Positions 42,430-53,785 of a stretch of DNA of 64,000 nt are shown here, one piece after another. Positions within the stretch are counted from its first letter, which is position 1, and the number at the start of each line of letters is the position of its first letter. Location of the stretch: the NCBI RefSeq assembly GCF_014356525.2, contig NC_052516.1:27993211-28057210 (forward strand). Reading direction: 5' to 3'. The DNA comes from Nilaparvata lugens (Eukaryota > Arthropoda > Insecta > Hemiptera > Delphacidae). Under the pieces are notes generated by a model, which saw nothing but the letters and a program-made list of their open reading frames with translations, ran no database searches and was not told where the DNA came from. The translations under genes were made by a program, and so were the position numbers.

Positions 42430-42667
42430 TTCGTATGGCTTTTTGTTGGTGGGGAGTCCCTTGCGGGAAGGTCCCACCGCCTGAATATATAATTTAAGCC
42501 GTCAATGGGCCTTACGACTGTCATACTTCAGCCGGGACCGACAATTTAACGTGCCCATCCGCTAACACGGGAGTGATCTGGTTAAAAAGCTTTTAGTAAT
42601 GAGAGGGTTTGAACCCGGGATCTCTATGCTGCTACGCAAGCACTCTATCCAATAGACCACGGATCAC
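42430..42667 (-). mobile_element. tRNA-derived SINE, copy 3
   Basis: The minus strand begins GTGATCCGTGGTCTATTGGA (A box region), with B box GGGTTCAAACCCTC, then GTTAGCGGATGGGCACGTTA, GTCGGTCCCGGCTGAAGTAT, GGTGGGACCTTCCCGCAAGG and GACTCCCCACC. It matches 28256-28488 throughout. Confidence 0.85.
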
Positions 42668-44380
42668 TATATTCATGTTCCAGTAGGCGATGGAGAATTT
42701 AGCTATTTAATTGAAATAATAGTTAGAACAGTATTTGGAAAAAAAACATTGAACATTGCGCAATCAAAAAAAAATAGAAAAAATCCAATTGTGCTACAAT
42801 TATAATATTACTATGATATGATAATTCACATTACTCACTCAATTTTGGAGTTATCTTGGCTGAATGGATAATTTACCTGTAACAGAATCAAATAATTATT
42901 GTAAACATTAAATAAATAATTGAAGTGACAGAATAATCTATTATTTACATAGTCTTCATTTCCTAACATTTTTTTCTATATTTCTAGTTAGTCTCACATT
43001 TTATAAGAACAGAGTTGATTTGAGATAGAGTCTAAAATAAAACATTGGAACTTAGAACAATCATAATTTATTCATTTGTATTTTTCCTCTGTCATGTAAC
43101 CCATGTTAGAGGTATTTATTAAACATGAAAAAACATTTACAATATGGGTTAAAAGTTAGTTACATACTTGTATGAATTTTCTTAAACTAACGTGTAGCAT
43201 CGATGGTGCGGCTGATGCTACTGATGCTAAGCATCCCAGTATAGAGTCTATGTGTCGAGATGCATTTATGTAACCGATTGAATTCTATAGCGGGCTATAT
43301 GGAGGATATACCTCAGCAAGAACGTTGAAGAATGAACGTCCAAAAGAGAACGATATTCATGAGTTGATACTAATCAAATCATTTATCCATCACTTCTATT
43401 TTTTTTCTCCTGTCTCATATTTTTAAATATCCTGACGGGAAGAATAATATGTTTCCTTTGACGGGAAGAATAATATTTTTCCTCTTACGGGGAAAACGAT
43501 TCTAAACTATACAGAAAATGCCTATGAAATAGTCTACAAAACAAGAAATTCCAAAAAACTATCTGCCAGCTGCCATCAAAACTATTTTTCTACAGAATGT
43601 ATTAATATATTAATTTAATCATCGATGAAGGTTGGTAGTCATCACTTTTCAAACGAAATATTTCATCGAAATGCCCGGAAATTCTCAAATTCCTAGCTCA
43701 CACTTCTTACATAGTCTAGTTCTAGTATATCCGTGATTTGCTAATGAGACCGCGCTTGAAAATCAACACTTTGTCCGTACGGTATTGAAATAACTCCCAA
43801 TATGTCATCACTACCAGCGTGAAACTCTCAAAAATTCCAAAGTTTCAACAAAAAACTACTTTTTGAATGTTGCTCTATTAGTTATCCACTAATGAGAATG
43901 TTCGGCGACGATGACTACTTTTCTATTAAATTAGGAGTCAGAAATTTGACATTAATCTCTTTTAATCCCTTTGAAATGAAATGTCATTTTTCATCGGACT
44001 AGAGTCAAGAATTTACTACTTATTTTCGCTATAAGATGATTTAAGAGGAAGCGGGATTAGGAAACTATTATCCAGTTTTCAACCAAGTTTTACATTTGCA
44101 TATCAATAATTCCTGTTCAAATCTAATTCATTATTCATATTCTTGTATCAGTTATCTTTCGAAGTGTCACTCTTGATCTTATTGATTAGCAGGATATCGC
44201 CGAATTATTAAAATTTGCCAAATCAGGCGGATTTTAAGACTTGTACTTCTCAATAACCAATGAATTTTCCTTATTCATTTTCCATCAGTATAATCGCTCA
44301 ATATGGAATTGTTGAGTTAATCTGTTGATTTATCAATTATTGATCTGTTGTTGATTGTAGAAGATTACTCACAAATTTAC
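42668..44380. other. AT-rich intergenic DNA
   Basis: No gene recognised. A small 25-base tandem unit (GACGGGAAGAATAATAT) is repeated at about 43432, 43459 and, partly, 43485. GATGCTACTGATGCTAAGCA near 43213 is a trivial local repeat. Confidence 0.4.
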
Positions 44381-44384
44381 AATC

Positions 44385-44490
44385 AAATCAAAATTTTATT
44401 TACAACTGAAACAAAATAAAATTGGGTTCTGCCAAACCCGAAGGTTTTTCGGCAGGTGTTCAGTTACAGAAAAACAAGTTACAAAAGTTA
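44385..44490 (-). mobile_element. retroelement 3' tail (CCGAAAAACCTTCGGG)
   Basis: The minus strand reads CCTGCCGAAAAACCTTCGGG, TTTGGCAGAACCC, AATTTTATTTTG and ends AAATAAAATTTTGATTTGAT. The hairpin CCGAAAAACCTTCGG and the AT tail suggest a SINE/LINE 3' end. Single copy in the window. Confidence 0.4.
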
Positions 44491-45019
44491 ATGAACTTGG
44501 ACAAAATAAAAATGACACTTCAAAGATTTCAAGTGTAAGATAAAAGAATACAGATAGAAAGTATAAAATTATAATAAAAGGCATCACCCGCGAAAGGAAA
44601 ATTACAGTTGATTCTTAAAGTATTTGGAAATTATTTACAACTTTAAAAGAAATCAAATCGAATTAAAATGATCTCGATTGAATAATCATACTAGCCAACA
44701 AGGGTACACATCCTGATAAAGATTTGTCAACATTTTATTCCTAGCTTCCAATTTCTGCTTTGGATTCAAGTTGAAAATTGATTAAGTTGAGAAATATCAA
44801 GTAAAAATATTTCATAAATTCACACAAATTAGACTTTGGGAATTAGAAACACAGTTCTATTCTTTACAAATCCACTTTCATAATTTTGATTCTAGGACTG
44901 CAGTTTCGTGTTTCGTTTTGAAACCAACAATCAGCTGAGGATTAAGATGTGAAAATGTGTTGGTTTCAACCAACAACCTGAATTATAATTCATAAAAGTG
45001 GAGTTGACTTAATCAAACT
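44491..45019. other. AT-rich spacer, no gene seen
   Basis: Nothing recognised. Confidence 0.35.
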
Positions 45020-45125
45020 GTGTTCTTTTATTTGTTTTTTTACAAGAAAGCTCTGATTGGGTGGGAGGGGGAAACTAAGAATACCTTGTTCTATTTCTCT
45101 CCCAAATTTAACATTTTTAATGTCT
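45020..45125 (-). mobile_element. diverged T1 retroelement tail
   Basis: AGAATACCTTGTTCTATTTC then TCTCCCAAATTTAAC parallels GGCAACCTTGTGCTATTCCT then CTTCCAAATTTAGAT at 9361-9395. Similarity is limited to about 45 bases. Confidence 0.35.
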
Positions 45126-46181
45126 CCCAACTCTATAATAATGTTCAAATTGCATCTATAACTTATTATTGTTCATTCATCTACATAAACAAGACGATTC
45201 CTGAAATCTTTTAGTCAACAATATTTCTCCAATCAAAACAGAACTAGTTTTGATTCAGATAACTTATACAGTAGATGAAGCATTATCACCGAAACCTCAT
45301 GTGATAGATAGGCTCTTGGCAAGAATAGTATAAAGATACTATCTTAATACTAAGATACTATCCTTGGGCTATGGGTGAACTACATGGTGTGAGAAACTTT
45401 TTGATGAAATAGTTAAGCTTCAGTTGAGATTACTATGATTCTTTGCCGTATATAAAAATAATTTTGCTCTGATTTACTATCTCTAGGACAGTAAATTTAT
45501 TGTACATTAAGGCTATAGTTGAATCAAGATATCTACTGTAACATATCAGATTATAAGCCTCAGGGTAGGGAACTATGGGTAAGTTTTCTAACCATTTGGC
45601 AGGCAGAACATGTGTTCAGATTTATAGATTTTAATCGCAATTTTATTACTAGTTCAGATATTATAATGGCTAGTTCAGTTCAAGAATAATCACGATAACT
45701 GGACACTGATTTCATGGGCCTGTTCACAATCACAAATGTGTTATTTTACATACTATGTACCCACAAAGTACACTTGTAATAATATTGTAAATAGGTGAGT
45801 AATATAAACACAAGATTTTAGGTAGTAAAAGTTACAGATTAGATTAGCTAATGTTTCACATGGTAATGTATACAAGATAATTTATATTATTCAAGGTGGA
45901 TTTACTAGATAAATGTAACCATGAAGTATGATTCCAGTTTAAAGATAAGGCAAATAATCGCCATCTCTTGAAAAAGATTTGCATCTTTGAATGAAGAAAT
46001 AAAGGATTGAATTACATTTTAATGTAACCAGCGGGTTGTAGAATTTTATAGTTTTAAGATAAGATAAATACTCTGAAACATGATGAGTGGATAGATAAGG
46101 TAAAGGATAGAATGAGAACGGATGATGAAGAGAGAGGGAAAAGGAAAGAAAAGAGTTGGAGGATGAGAAAGAGAAAAAGAA
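45126..46181. other. AT-rich intergenic DNA
   Basis: Nothing recognised. A short purine-rich run lies at 46125-46180. Confidence 0.4.
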
Positions 46182-46427
46182 ATGAACAACATATCTGGGA
46201 ATTTAGAAGGAAAATATTTTAAAAACTGGAAATTTTTAGTCCACCCTCTACCCCAGGCTATCAACCAATTCAGACTGTTCCAATGCCATTATCAGGCAGA
46301 AGTAGATTGTGAAGATTTAGCTGATACCCTGATAAATGCCGACTCTTTCAAGTATTATCTGGAGTTTTCAGATGAAAAGACTTATCCAATGCCTGCCAAT
46401 GTGCTTTTATCTTATCTGAACATTTAA
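46182..46427 (+). CDS. hypothetical 81-residue frame, protein-like composition
   Basis: I do not recognise this frame. From about residue 9 the amino-acid mix is balanced (EGKYFKNWKFLVHPLPQAIN, later YQAEVDCEDLADTLINADSF) and unlike the low-complexity frames in the window. It ends DEKTYPMPANVLLSYLNI and stop. A purine-rich tract precedes the ATG, and no promoter, clear splice acceptor or neighbour supports it. It may be a small gene, a terminal exon, or chance. Low confidence as a gene. Confidence 0.2.
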   Translation: MNNISGNLEGKYFKNWKFLVHPLPQAINQFRLFQCHYQAEVDCEDLADTLINADSFKYYLEFSDEKTYPMPANVLLSYLNI

Positions 46428-47264
46428 TCGAAACAAACATGTCAATTTACCGTCATTAATTAGGCGAATCCGGCTATTCTACTGTCGACACAAGATAAAC
46501 CTGATTTATTTCCCGGTGAATATTTCTCCATACTCAATTAACCAGTTTAAAAGTAAACAGAAGTTTTCGTAGGTGTATTGAGTTCGTTTGCAAGTTTATT
46601 GGAGACTCATTCTGCTATTTGCATTGATATTACTCAGTGAATAGGATTGATTAATTCAAGAAAAACGTATTTAGGAGAGAAAATCTCATACGAATCTTTT
46701 CTCTTCCCAATCAAACTTCTATTCCATTATCTCCCTTCAAACTCATTTCTTTTTACATCACCCAATATAAATTAAGAGCTCCCTTCCTAACACAGATAGG
46801 ACCAATTTTCCCTTTTTCAAATGTTTTTCACATTCATGAACTATTCCACCATTATGAGTGGAAATAAGTAGATACAATTAATAATAATAATAATTTCTCT
46901 GATTGCCAATGAATTGTAACCAGAGGAGTTTATTGACAAAACATATACATAATTGTTATATTATACATACAAAATTGCTAATATAAACTTGATTCTAATT
47001 ATGATACCCCACTATAATAATATGTGTCGTGGTGATCATAATATTCTTTTCTAAAACATGTATAATTAATTATTCCTTCACTAACAAGCACGTTAAAATG
47101 AAATTATGCTCTCAAAATTGTTATATTAAATAACAATTTAATAATTTTTATCACTCTTCCAAGATTCTCAATTACTAATAATTCTCGAACCGATAAAGTG
47201 AAGTGATATTAATCAACTTTTGGTACCTACTTCTATTACAATATGGGAAAAACAGTTTTGGGTT
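46428..47264. other. AT-rich spacer, no gene seen
   Basis: A short (TAA)n run lies at 46880-46895. Nothing else recognised. Confidence 0.4.
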
Positions 47265-47806
47265 AAGCAGGGAACCCACTATGCCGTCACCGTCAGGCAC
47301 CGTCCAGCACCGACCGTCACCGTCAGTCGCCGCCTTCACCGTCATTTTTCCGGCGATAACCCACTTGCCCGTCTGGTTAGCTCCGTCAGAAACCGGAGCT
47401 AACCAGAAGAAGTGCATCAGTTGCGATGGAGAGTTCATCAGACGAGGAATTGCTAGTAATAGCCACAACATGTGCTGACTTTTAAGACAACTGATAACTT
47501 TTCCCGAGTCCCTGGGATCAAGATCTTTAATTTGAGCCCTTTCCCATCATCGTGTGATTTGTCAAACGGCTATAACTTTAATTCCATAATTTCATAGAAA
47601 AAACGGACCGGCTATCCGGCAAGAATGCCCCAAACAGCAATGGTGGCCGACGGTGACTGACGGACACGGTCGTGGCCGGTGACGGACGGGTATAGTGGGT
47701 TGCCGTTCGTTTAAAACAATGCAAAGCAATGTTGCCGGTACGCAACGGTGACGGTCGGTGCCGGACGGCGCCTGACGGTGACGGCATAGTGGGTTCACTA
47801 TAAATA
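47265..47806 (+). mobile_element. PIF/Harbinger-like deletion derivative, ~540 bp
   Basis: Left end GAACCCACTATGCCGTCACC, GTCAGGCACCGTCC, GCACCGACCGTCACC; the right end is its reverse complement with two differences. The element is far more GC-rich than its surroundings. A second, inner inverted pair exists (AACCCACTTGCCCGTC at ~47358 against GACGGGTATAGTGGGTT at ~47685). It keeps a small transposase-like N-terminal frame (47426-47485). Superfamily assignment is by style of the ends and remnant frame; no TTA/TWA duplication was resolved. Confidence 0.65.
47426..47485 (+). pseudogene. vestigial transposon ORF start (19 codons)
   Basis: ATG followed by MESSSDEELLVIATTCADF and stop. The Ser/Asp/Glu cluster followed by a hydrophobic LLVIATTC reminds me of the start of proteins carried by Harbinger-type elements (DEELL..). 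Recognition is from memory and the peptide is short. If right, the element is an internal deletion derivative that kept its first codons next to the left terminal repeat. Confidence 0.3.
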
Positions 47807-48705
47807 AATACACTCAACCTTATCATGCTGTTGTAGTAAAACAAGTAGTGTAGTGAATAAGTGATTTCATGGTAGATATCCATATTAAATAAAACGACCT
47901 AAAATTGTCACTACTACTTATTTATTGAGAACCAAATTTTAGTAGCCAAAGTCAAATACATTACTCATACAAGATGGATGACTGGAAAAAATTATATTAT
48001 TATATTATATACTATTACTTACAATCTATTATTAAATTTTAGATGGATTATTGTTGTATTTGTCAAGCTAGACTCTATTTGGTTTCTGTATATGTATTTA
48101 TGAGTGTGAATAAATTTGAATTTGAAAATTTGAAAAGAGGTTAAATCTGTTCAAATTCGAAGGGCTTTTGCTATGGTCTCCCAGAACAACACTTATTTGG
48201 AATCAAACGTATAATCAGTTTTTGATGTATTTTCTTAAGCCCGCAAACAGAGAAATGTGAGCTGTTCGTTTAAACCCCGTATGAAACACATTATGATAAA
48301 TGCAACCATATCTACAAGTAATCGTGGTTTCAGCGTTAAACGTAGTGTTGGCATATGGCCCTTAGACTACTATCTTTGTTTAAATTGTACTAGTTGTTTC
48401 AATCACTAGAATATCATAATCTATCATACAGAACCGGTTGTTCAAATTGATTCACAACAAATTAATAGTAAATTTTATTATGTATTTGTTCTTACGTTCA
48501 TTCTATTCTTACAGTCATTAAAAGACTGTTAAAATTTAATAATCCTCGCTCCTCCCATCTTGTAACTGATTTAATCCATTCCATTGACATGTTAGATGAA
48601 TCATTACAAGCCAGTCACAACTACTTATCATTTCAATCGCAAATCTGGCATCAAAACATGATTGGCATTCATGATTGATGGCTGATTTCACTTTGCAAAT
48701 AATCA
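47807..48705. other. intergenic; retroelement tail at ~48060-48120
   Basis: TCTGTATATGTATTTATGAG, TGTGAATAAATTTGAATTTG is similar to the tail near 60450-60490 and 23770-23808. No gene seen. Confidence 0.4.
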
Positions 48706-49769
48706 ATGATCATCTCCAGCTCAAGCGGCATGTTTGTAGCTTGTTTGCAAAAACAGCAGAAATCAATCTTTCTGAAACTTGCTCTTTGGATTCATGTTGA
48801 GTATTGGTATCTTGAGATCTCGTACAAATATAATATAAATATTCCGAACACATCTTCCACTTCCTTGTATAGGTATAATAATTTTGCCAGGTTACACCAA
48901 AAATTCGCTACAAAGTTGGCAAACACGAAGATTGCTTCAAAGATTCACTGGTTGAGATTATTTTTATTGTATTTTTGTTGCAAAATATTGAAATTTCCAC
49001 TTTTTATTGATTCATATTATTGTTAATTTTTATTTATCAATAATTTATTATTTATTCAATACAACTGAGTATAACAATATTGAGTATAACAGAAGAAAAT
49101 ATTATATTAATTTTATGGAATATTCCACGACGAATAATTTTTTTGGGGGAATTATAGGCTATAGAAGTTTGCATGAATTATTATTGTATCGAAATTCGGG
49201 AGTGGGAAAAACTGTTGCTTCCTTGCAATAATCGTGGAATCGATAAAGAGAAAAAAGACAAATTTCCAAAAATGCTACAGAATGGTTAATTCCTATTCCT
49301 TGAACAAGTAGAACAGAAATATAATACTGTACTTCATTCCATGCATGGAACCCCCTGAAATGAGATATGGAAAACGTTACTGAATTGGAAAGTTCTCGAG
49401 AATATCTCCACAGAATAACCAATCTATAGATCTATACATAATATATTTTCAGTCAATATTTTACTGTCAAGAAACATAAATAAACATGAGCTCTAAACGA
49501 TCTAAATAACTGGTTCATTGAGTTTTCTCACAAATCCACTAAATATAATGGTTCCTAAACTTTCGATCAAAGCTTGTTTATTTTTCCAAAGTTGAAGCTC
49601 TGTTCAATACTAGTAGTTCTGTGAACAGTAGACCTCACGAAGTATTCTCATCCACAAGTACCTGATTGAAATAGACCTTATGGAAATACAGCAATAGACT
49701 GGCTTCTCCACACATCTGTGTAATCACTTGTCAGCTAATTTATGATGAATAACTCTATAGTCTGATTTT
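48706..49769. other. AT-rich region with an unrecognised 106-codon frame
   Basis: The plus frame at 48706-49026 has no recognised motif and ends in strongly AT-biased codons; I do not call it a gene. Nothing else supported. Confidence 0.35.
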
Positions 49770-50036
49770 TACGGTAATATTGCCGTATGAAGGAGGCTCC
49801 TTTTTCCTCTTATATTATCCTTGAAATGCAAAATTTCCAAAAACCTTGTATATACGTCGACGCGCAATTTAAAAAGGAACATACCTGTCAAATTTCATGA
49901 AAATCTATTACCGCGTTTCGCCGTAAATGCGCAACATAAAAACATATAAACATTTAAATATTCAAACATTTAAACATTAAGAGAAATGCCAAACCGTCGA
50001 CTTGAATCTTAGACCTCACTTCGCTCGGTCAATTAT
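49770..50036. repeat. dispersed repeat ending CTTCGCTCGGTCAAT
   Basis: ACGGTAATATTGCCGTATGA, CGTCGACGCGCAATTTAAAA, GCGTTTCGCCGTAAATGCGC, AACATTAAGAGAAATGCCAA and CTTAGACCTCACTTCGCTCG. I recall blocks like these as a common interspersed repeat in hemipterans; only one copy is in the window. No ORF. Confidence 0.4.
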
Positions 50037-50454
50037 GCTGAAACACCTAAACAAAATCTTTAGTTTAAAAAACCTCAAGGATAGTATAGTATATAGCTAT
50101 CTATATACGATTCTTGACAAGAACCCATTCCGATATTAATGCTGAAATACCTAAACAATCCACACGAACCAATCTTTCAATTACCTGGCGCTACTCTTTC
50201 AATCCATTCAACCCTCTTTGTTATGCTGGTTTCACTCAACCACTCATACACCACATGTTTGACTAGTTCACCGCACAGCATACACGTATGTAGCGTAATG
50301 CCTTGTCATGTATGCGAGCGTTCATACACAATAGACCAAGGCAAGGCTCAGTCACTGTATGTCAGTGCAATGAATGTTCAGTGTCTGCTTATGACTCAAT
50401 AGAAAATTATTAGTGGAGCCAAACTGGCTACATGCTTCAAAGGCATCGTAGATA

Positions 50455-50580
50455 CAAGAGAGCCGATGTAGGGGGAAGAGAAAGAGGTGAAGAAGAAGGA
50501 GGAAGAGGGAGAAAGAGAAAGAAGAAGAAGAAGAAAGAAAAGAAGAAGAAGAAGAAGAAGAAGAAGAAAAGGGTGGAGAG
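50455..50580. repeat. GA-rich (GAA)n tract
   Basis: GAAGAAG units, about 120 bases. Confidence 0.8.
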
Positions 50581-50824
50581 ATTTCGTATACAGTTGTCAA
50601 GGTCGATGTCTACAATACCTGAATCATAACCTATTATATTATATTTAATAGACTATACATCTATATAACCTAAATCAACCTCTTATAGCGGTGCTCTGTG
50701 GCTTTGATGTGTTAAGCACTCTTTGTAATCGTACGGTACATTGAGTCCGGAGTCTGAGAAAAAAGGAAGGAGGAAAAGAAATAACAGTGTATTTTCTATG
50801 CTTTTTTGCGTTTCCACAAGTATT

Positions 50825-51425
50825 GTTGAAAACTACTTGAGGCAAGGATGTTTATAGAGTATGTACGCAATACATAAAGTTTTTTAACCCATTTTCAACA
50901 AGCTGCAGAAGTTAGGAGCTACGGAACAAGCTTCTGTTGTTTTTTGTCGATAATATTGTTATAACTTAAGGAATGTTGAAAACTACTTGAGGCAAGGATG
51001 TTTATAGAGTATGTTGTACACAATACATAAAATGTTCAACCCATTTTCAACAAGCTCCAGAAGTTAGGTGTGTTTGACCATAGAGAAACAATAGTATAAG
51101 TAGATATCCCATGGTATAGGGCGTTTATGTCGCAAATTTTACTGTTATCTCAAGCTTCTTTCCCGTGAAGCTGTGTGACACTGGTAGTCTCTCATAAATT
51201 GTGCCGTTCATACACTCTTACCCCAACAAAACAGTAAAATTCGACAATAATCAACAGTAATCGGCTCGAGATAACAGTAAAAGTTGCGACATGAACGCCC
51301 TATACCATGGGATATCTACTTATGCTATTGTTTCTCTATGGTTTGACAGTTTGTGAAGTAAGAATGAGCTACGCATCAAGCTTCTGTAATTTTTTGTTGA
51401 TAATATTGTTATAACTTTAGGAATA
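50825..51425. repeat. 150-bp tandem duplication, second copy split by a MITE
   Basis: GTTGAAAACTACTTGAGGCA begins at 50825 and 50975. Each unit continues with ATTTTCAACAAGCT, CAGAAGTTAGG, AGCTACG, CAAGCTTCTGT and GATAATATTGTTATAACTT. In the second unit the MITE at 51079-51340 interrupts between AGAAGTTAGG and GAGCTACGCA. Confidence 0.85.
51079..51340 (-). mobile_element. MITE 'CATAGAGAAAC', copy 2, with 7-bp target duplication
   Basis: 262 bases, same terminal repeats as 34300-34574. The reverse complement of its middle (TTGTCGAATTTTACTG, GGGTAAGAGTGTATGAAC, GAGAGACTACCAG) aligns with the plus strand of copy 1, so it is inserted in the opposite orientation. GTTTGAC flanks it at 51072-51078 and 51341-51347. 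It interrupts the second unit of a local duplication, so it inserted after that duplication. Confidence 0.85.
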
Positions 51426-52002
51426 AATTTTCCCATGAATAATAGCTACTATCTACACTAGACATTAATAATAATCATACCAAAAAATGCATCCTTCAAC
51501 ACTGGACATAAAAGTATTCTCTTAGTTTCTACCTTCCTAGGATATTTCCATTAAATATCGTATGGTAGGTATATATGCAAATGGATATTGTTAACGGAAT
51601 TGTAATTTCATTCTAATTCACCCTCCAAAATTGTAATAGATAGCTTGAATCATTTTCCGAGTCACTCGCATTGATTGGTTTGTGATGAGGAGATAGATGG
51701 TGAGTTGTTTATATATATAGTCGGAGTGGTGGTGAGATAATTTGAGAGGTATTATAGATTTATAGATATATTTATGGTATAATGTAACAATAGTATTTAG
51801 GTATAGGTGAATGGTACGAAACCAAACTGACATGAAGTATAAGTAGCAGAAAAAATTAATCATTGTAACACTACCTGAACTTGAACAAATTATTCACAAT
51901 GCAGGCTATAAATTTTATTTCAGACACGTTTGCTAAATCCAATCTAGTACCATTATCTAAATATCCTATATTCTCTAAATAATCACATTATTTAAATATC
52001 TT
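51426..52002. other. AT-rich spacer, no gene seen
   Basis: Nothing recognised. Confidence 0.35.
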
Positions 52003-52351
52003 CTTCTTCTTCTTTGGCTGTGCCTTATCCAATTTAAATGGGGTCGGCATTCCTTCCTCTTAGTCTGCCTCTCCACAAAGCCCTATCCAATGCTTCCTCT
52101 CTCCTCCAACCACTCTCCCGCAAGTCAGCCGCTATTCTATCTCCCCACCTCATCCTAGGTCTACCTCGTCCTCTCACACCATCCAAAACCAAATCCTGCA
52201 CTCTTCGTCCAACATAATCCTCCTCCCGTCGCTGTACATGCCCAAACCACCTCATCCTTGTCTCCTGCATTTTCTTTCCCAGTGGTCCAACTTTTACAGT
52301 GCCTCTGATCAATTCATTTCTTATTTTATCTCTTCTTGTAACTCCACACAT
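52003..52351 (-). pseudogene. C-terminal end of a non-LTR retrotransposon ORF2
   Basis: A 105-codon minus-strand frame reads [20 protein letters not shown], then [41 protein letters not shown]. The RWFGHV..R and GRGRP..RW.D motifs are the familiar C-terminal tail found after the reverse transcriptase in many insect LINE ORF2 proteins (RTE/CR1-like style). It is truncated at the 5' side, with only the last ~100 residues left. The 3' end carries a (GAA)n run at 52003-52014 (AAGAAGAAGAAG on the minus strand), typical of a simple-repeat 3' tail. The frame itself is intact, suggesting a fairly young insertion. Confidence 0.85.
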
Positions 52352-53084
52352 TCATCTTAAATATCTAAATTATTCAAATATCTAAAGGTTGCTAAATCCA
52401 ATTCCAGTACATGATAATAATTCTTCCTACAATTTTCATTATTATCCGCTCATTTTTATAGGAATGGAGCTCTGTTACATATATTATTTAATAATGATCC
52501 CTACATTTTTGTGAATTCTCGTGTTAATTATGAGAACTGATAACATAACCACTCTTATTAGGACTATATTTGAGTAGCAGGATTCAGAAGAGAACCGTTT
52601 TGTGGTGATCCTGTCGACCCTCTCCCAATCATTGACTTCATTATGTGTTTTTCTGAATCAATAGATGAATATATCGACCAAAATGTCGGTAGAAATATCT
52701 ATCAAAACAGCAAAACATCAGTAACTTATGTATAGAAACAACTGTACTCCCAAATACAAAACCTATACTGTAACTAGATACTGTTGTATATTGTAAATAT
52801 AGTTATAGTAGACTGCAAACCATATCTGAAACACCTCGAAAACTACAGATATATAATAAGCAAGTGGCAGTCTATTGCATAAGATGACCGTAGGAGGTTT
52901 CCGAGTCTGATGTATTGATCGTGTCGTGACTTGATCGAACACGTTTCAAAGGAGTCTGGCTGCAATTGCAGATGGCTGAGGCGTGTGTAGTTTGGACGTT
53001 ACTCTGGCAAATAGATGCCAATGGCAATGATAAGGAGTGCACATGGTGTGTGGGAGACTTACTGAAATAAATTGATGGGTTCTG
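52352..53084. other. AT-rich spacer, no gene seen
   Basis: Nothing recognised. Confidence 0.35.
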
Positions 53085-53785
53085 GGCTATTTCCAGACTT
53101 TCTGGGATTCATAAAATATAGGAACCGTGAGGTTTCTGGGGTATTTCGAGAATTTCCAGGATTCAGAAAATTCACTGTGGGGTCTCTAAGGTATTTCAAT
53201 ACTACCTGAGATTTATAAACTATATTGAGGGGCTTTTATGGTATTTCGAGACTTTCTGGGATTCATAAAATATAGGAACTGTGAGGTTTCTGGGATATTT
53301 CGCGAATTTCTAGGATTCATAAAATATACTGTGGGGTCTCTGAGATATTTTGATACTTTCTGGGATTTATGAAATATGTTGAGGGGCTTCTATGGTATTT
53401 CGAGACTTTCTGGGTATGAAACATAATGAGGGGTGTCTGAAGCATTTCGGACCTTCTTGGATGTATAAATGAACCGTGGGGTCTCTGGGGTATTTCGAGA
53501 TTTTTTGGGATTTATAAAATAATCCGTGGGATTTCTGGAATATTTTGATACTTTCTGTGATTTGTGAAATATACCGTGGGGATTCTGGGATATTTTGATA
53601 CTTTCTGTGATTTGTGAAATATACCGTGGGGATTCTGGGATATTTTGATACTTTCTGTGATTTAAAAATTATATTGTGGGGTTTCCAGGTTATTTCAAGA
53701 CTCTTTGAGATATTATAGTGAACCATAGGGTCTTTAGGGGAGTTTCGAGATTGACTGGAATCTATAAATAAGCCTAATATACTGT
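53085..53785. repeat. ~51-bp minisatellite with 154-bp higher-order repeat
   Basis: The monomer is about 50-52 bases: TATTTCGAGACTTTCTGGGA, TTCATAAAATAT, GTGGGGTTTCTGG. The marker TCTGGGATTCATAAAATA recurs at 53101, 53255 and (diverged) 53409, exactly 154 bases apart, so three monomers form a larger unit. At about 53525-53690 two 50-base monomers are identical. About 13 monomers in total. The 119-codon minus-strand frame is repeat translation. Confidence 0.9.

Noticed and set aside
48706..49026. 106-codon plus-strand frame
   Set aside because: No recognisable motif or supporting context and a strong AT bias; likely chance.
53367..53726. 119-codon minus-strand repeat protein
   Set aside because: It translates a ~51-bp minisatellite whose units are not consistently a multiple of three.
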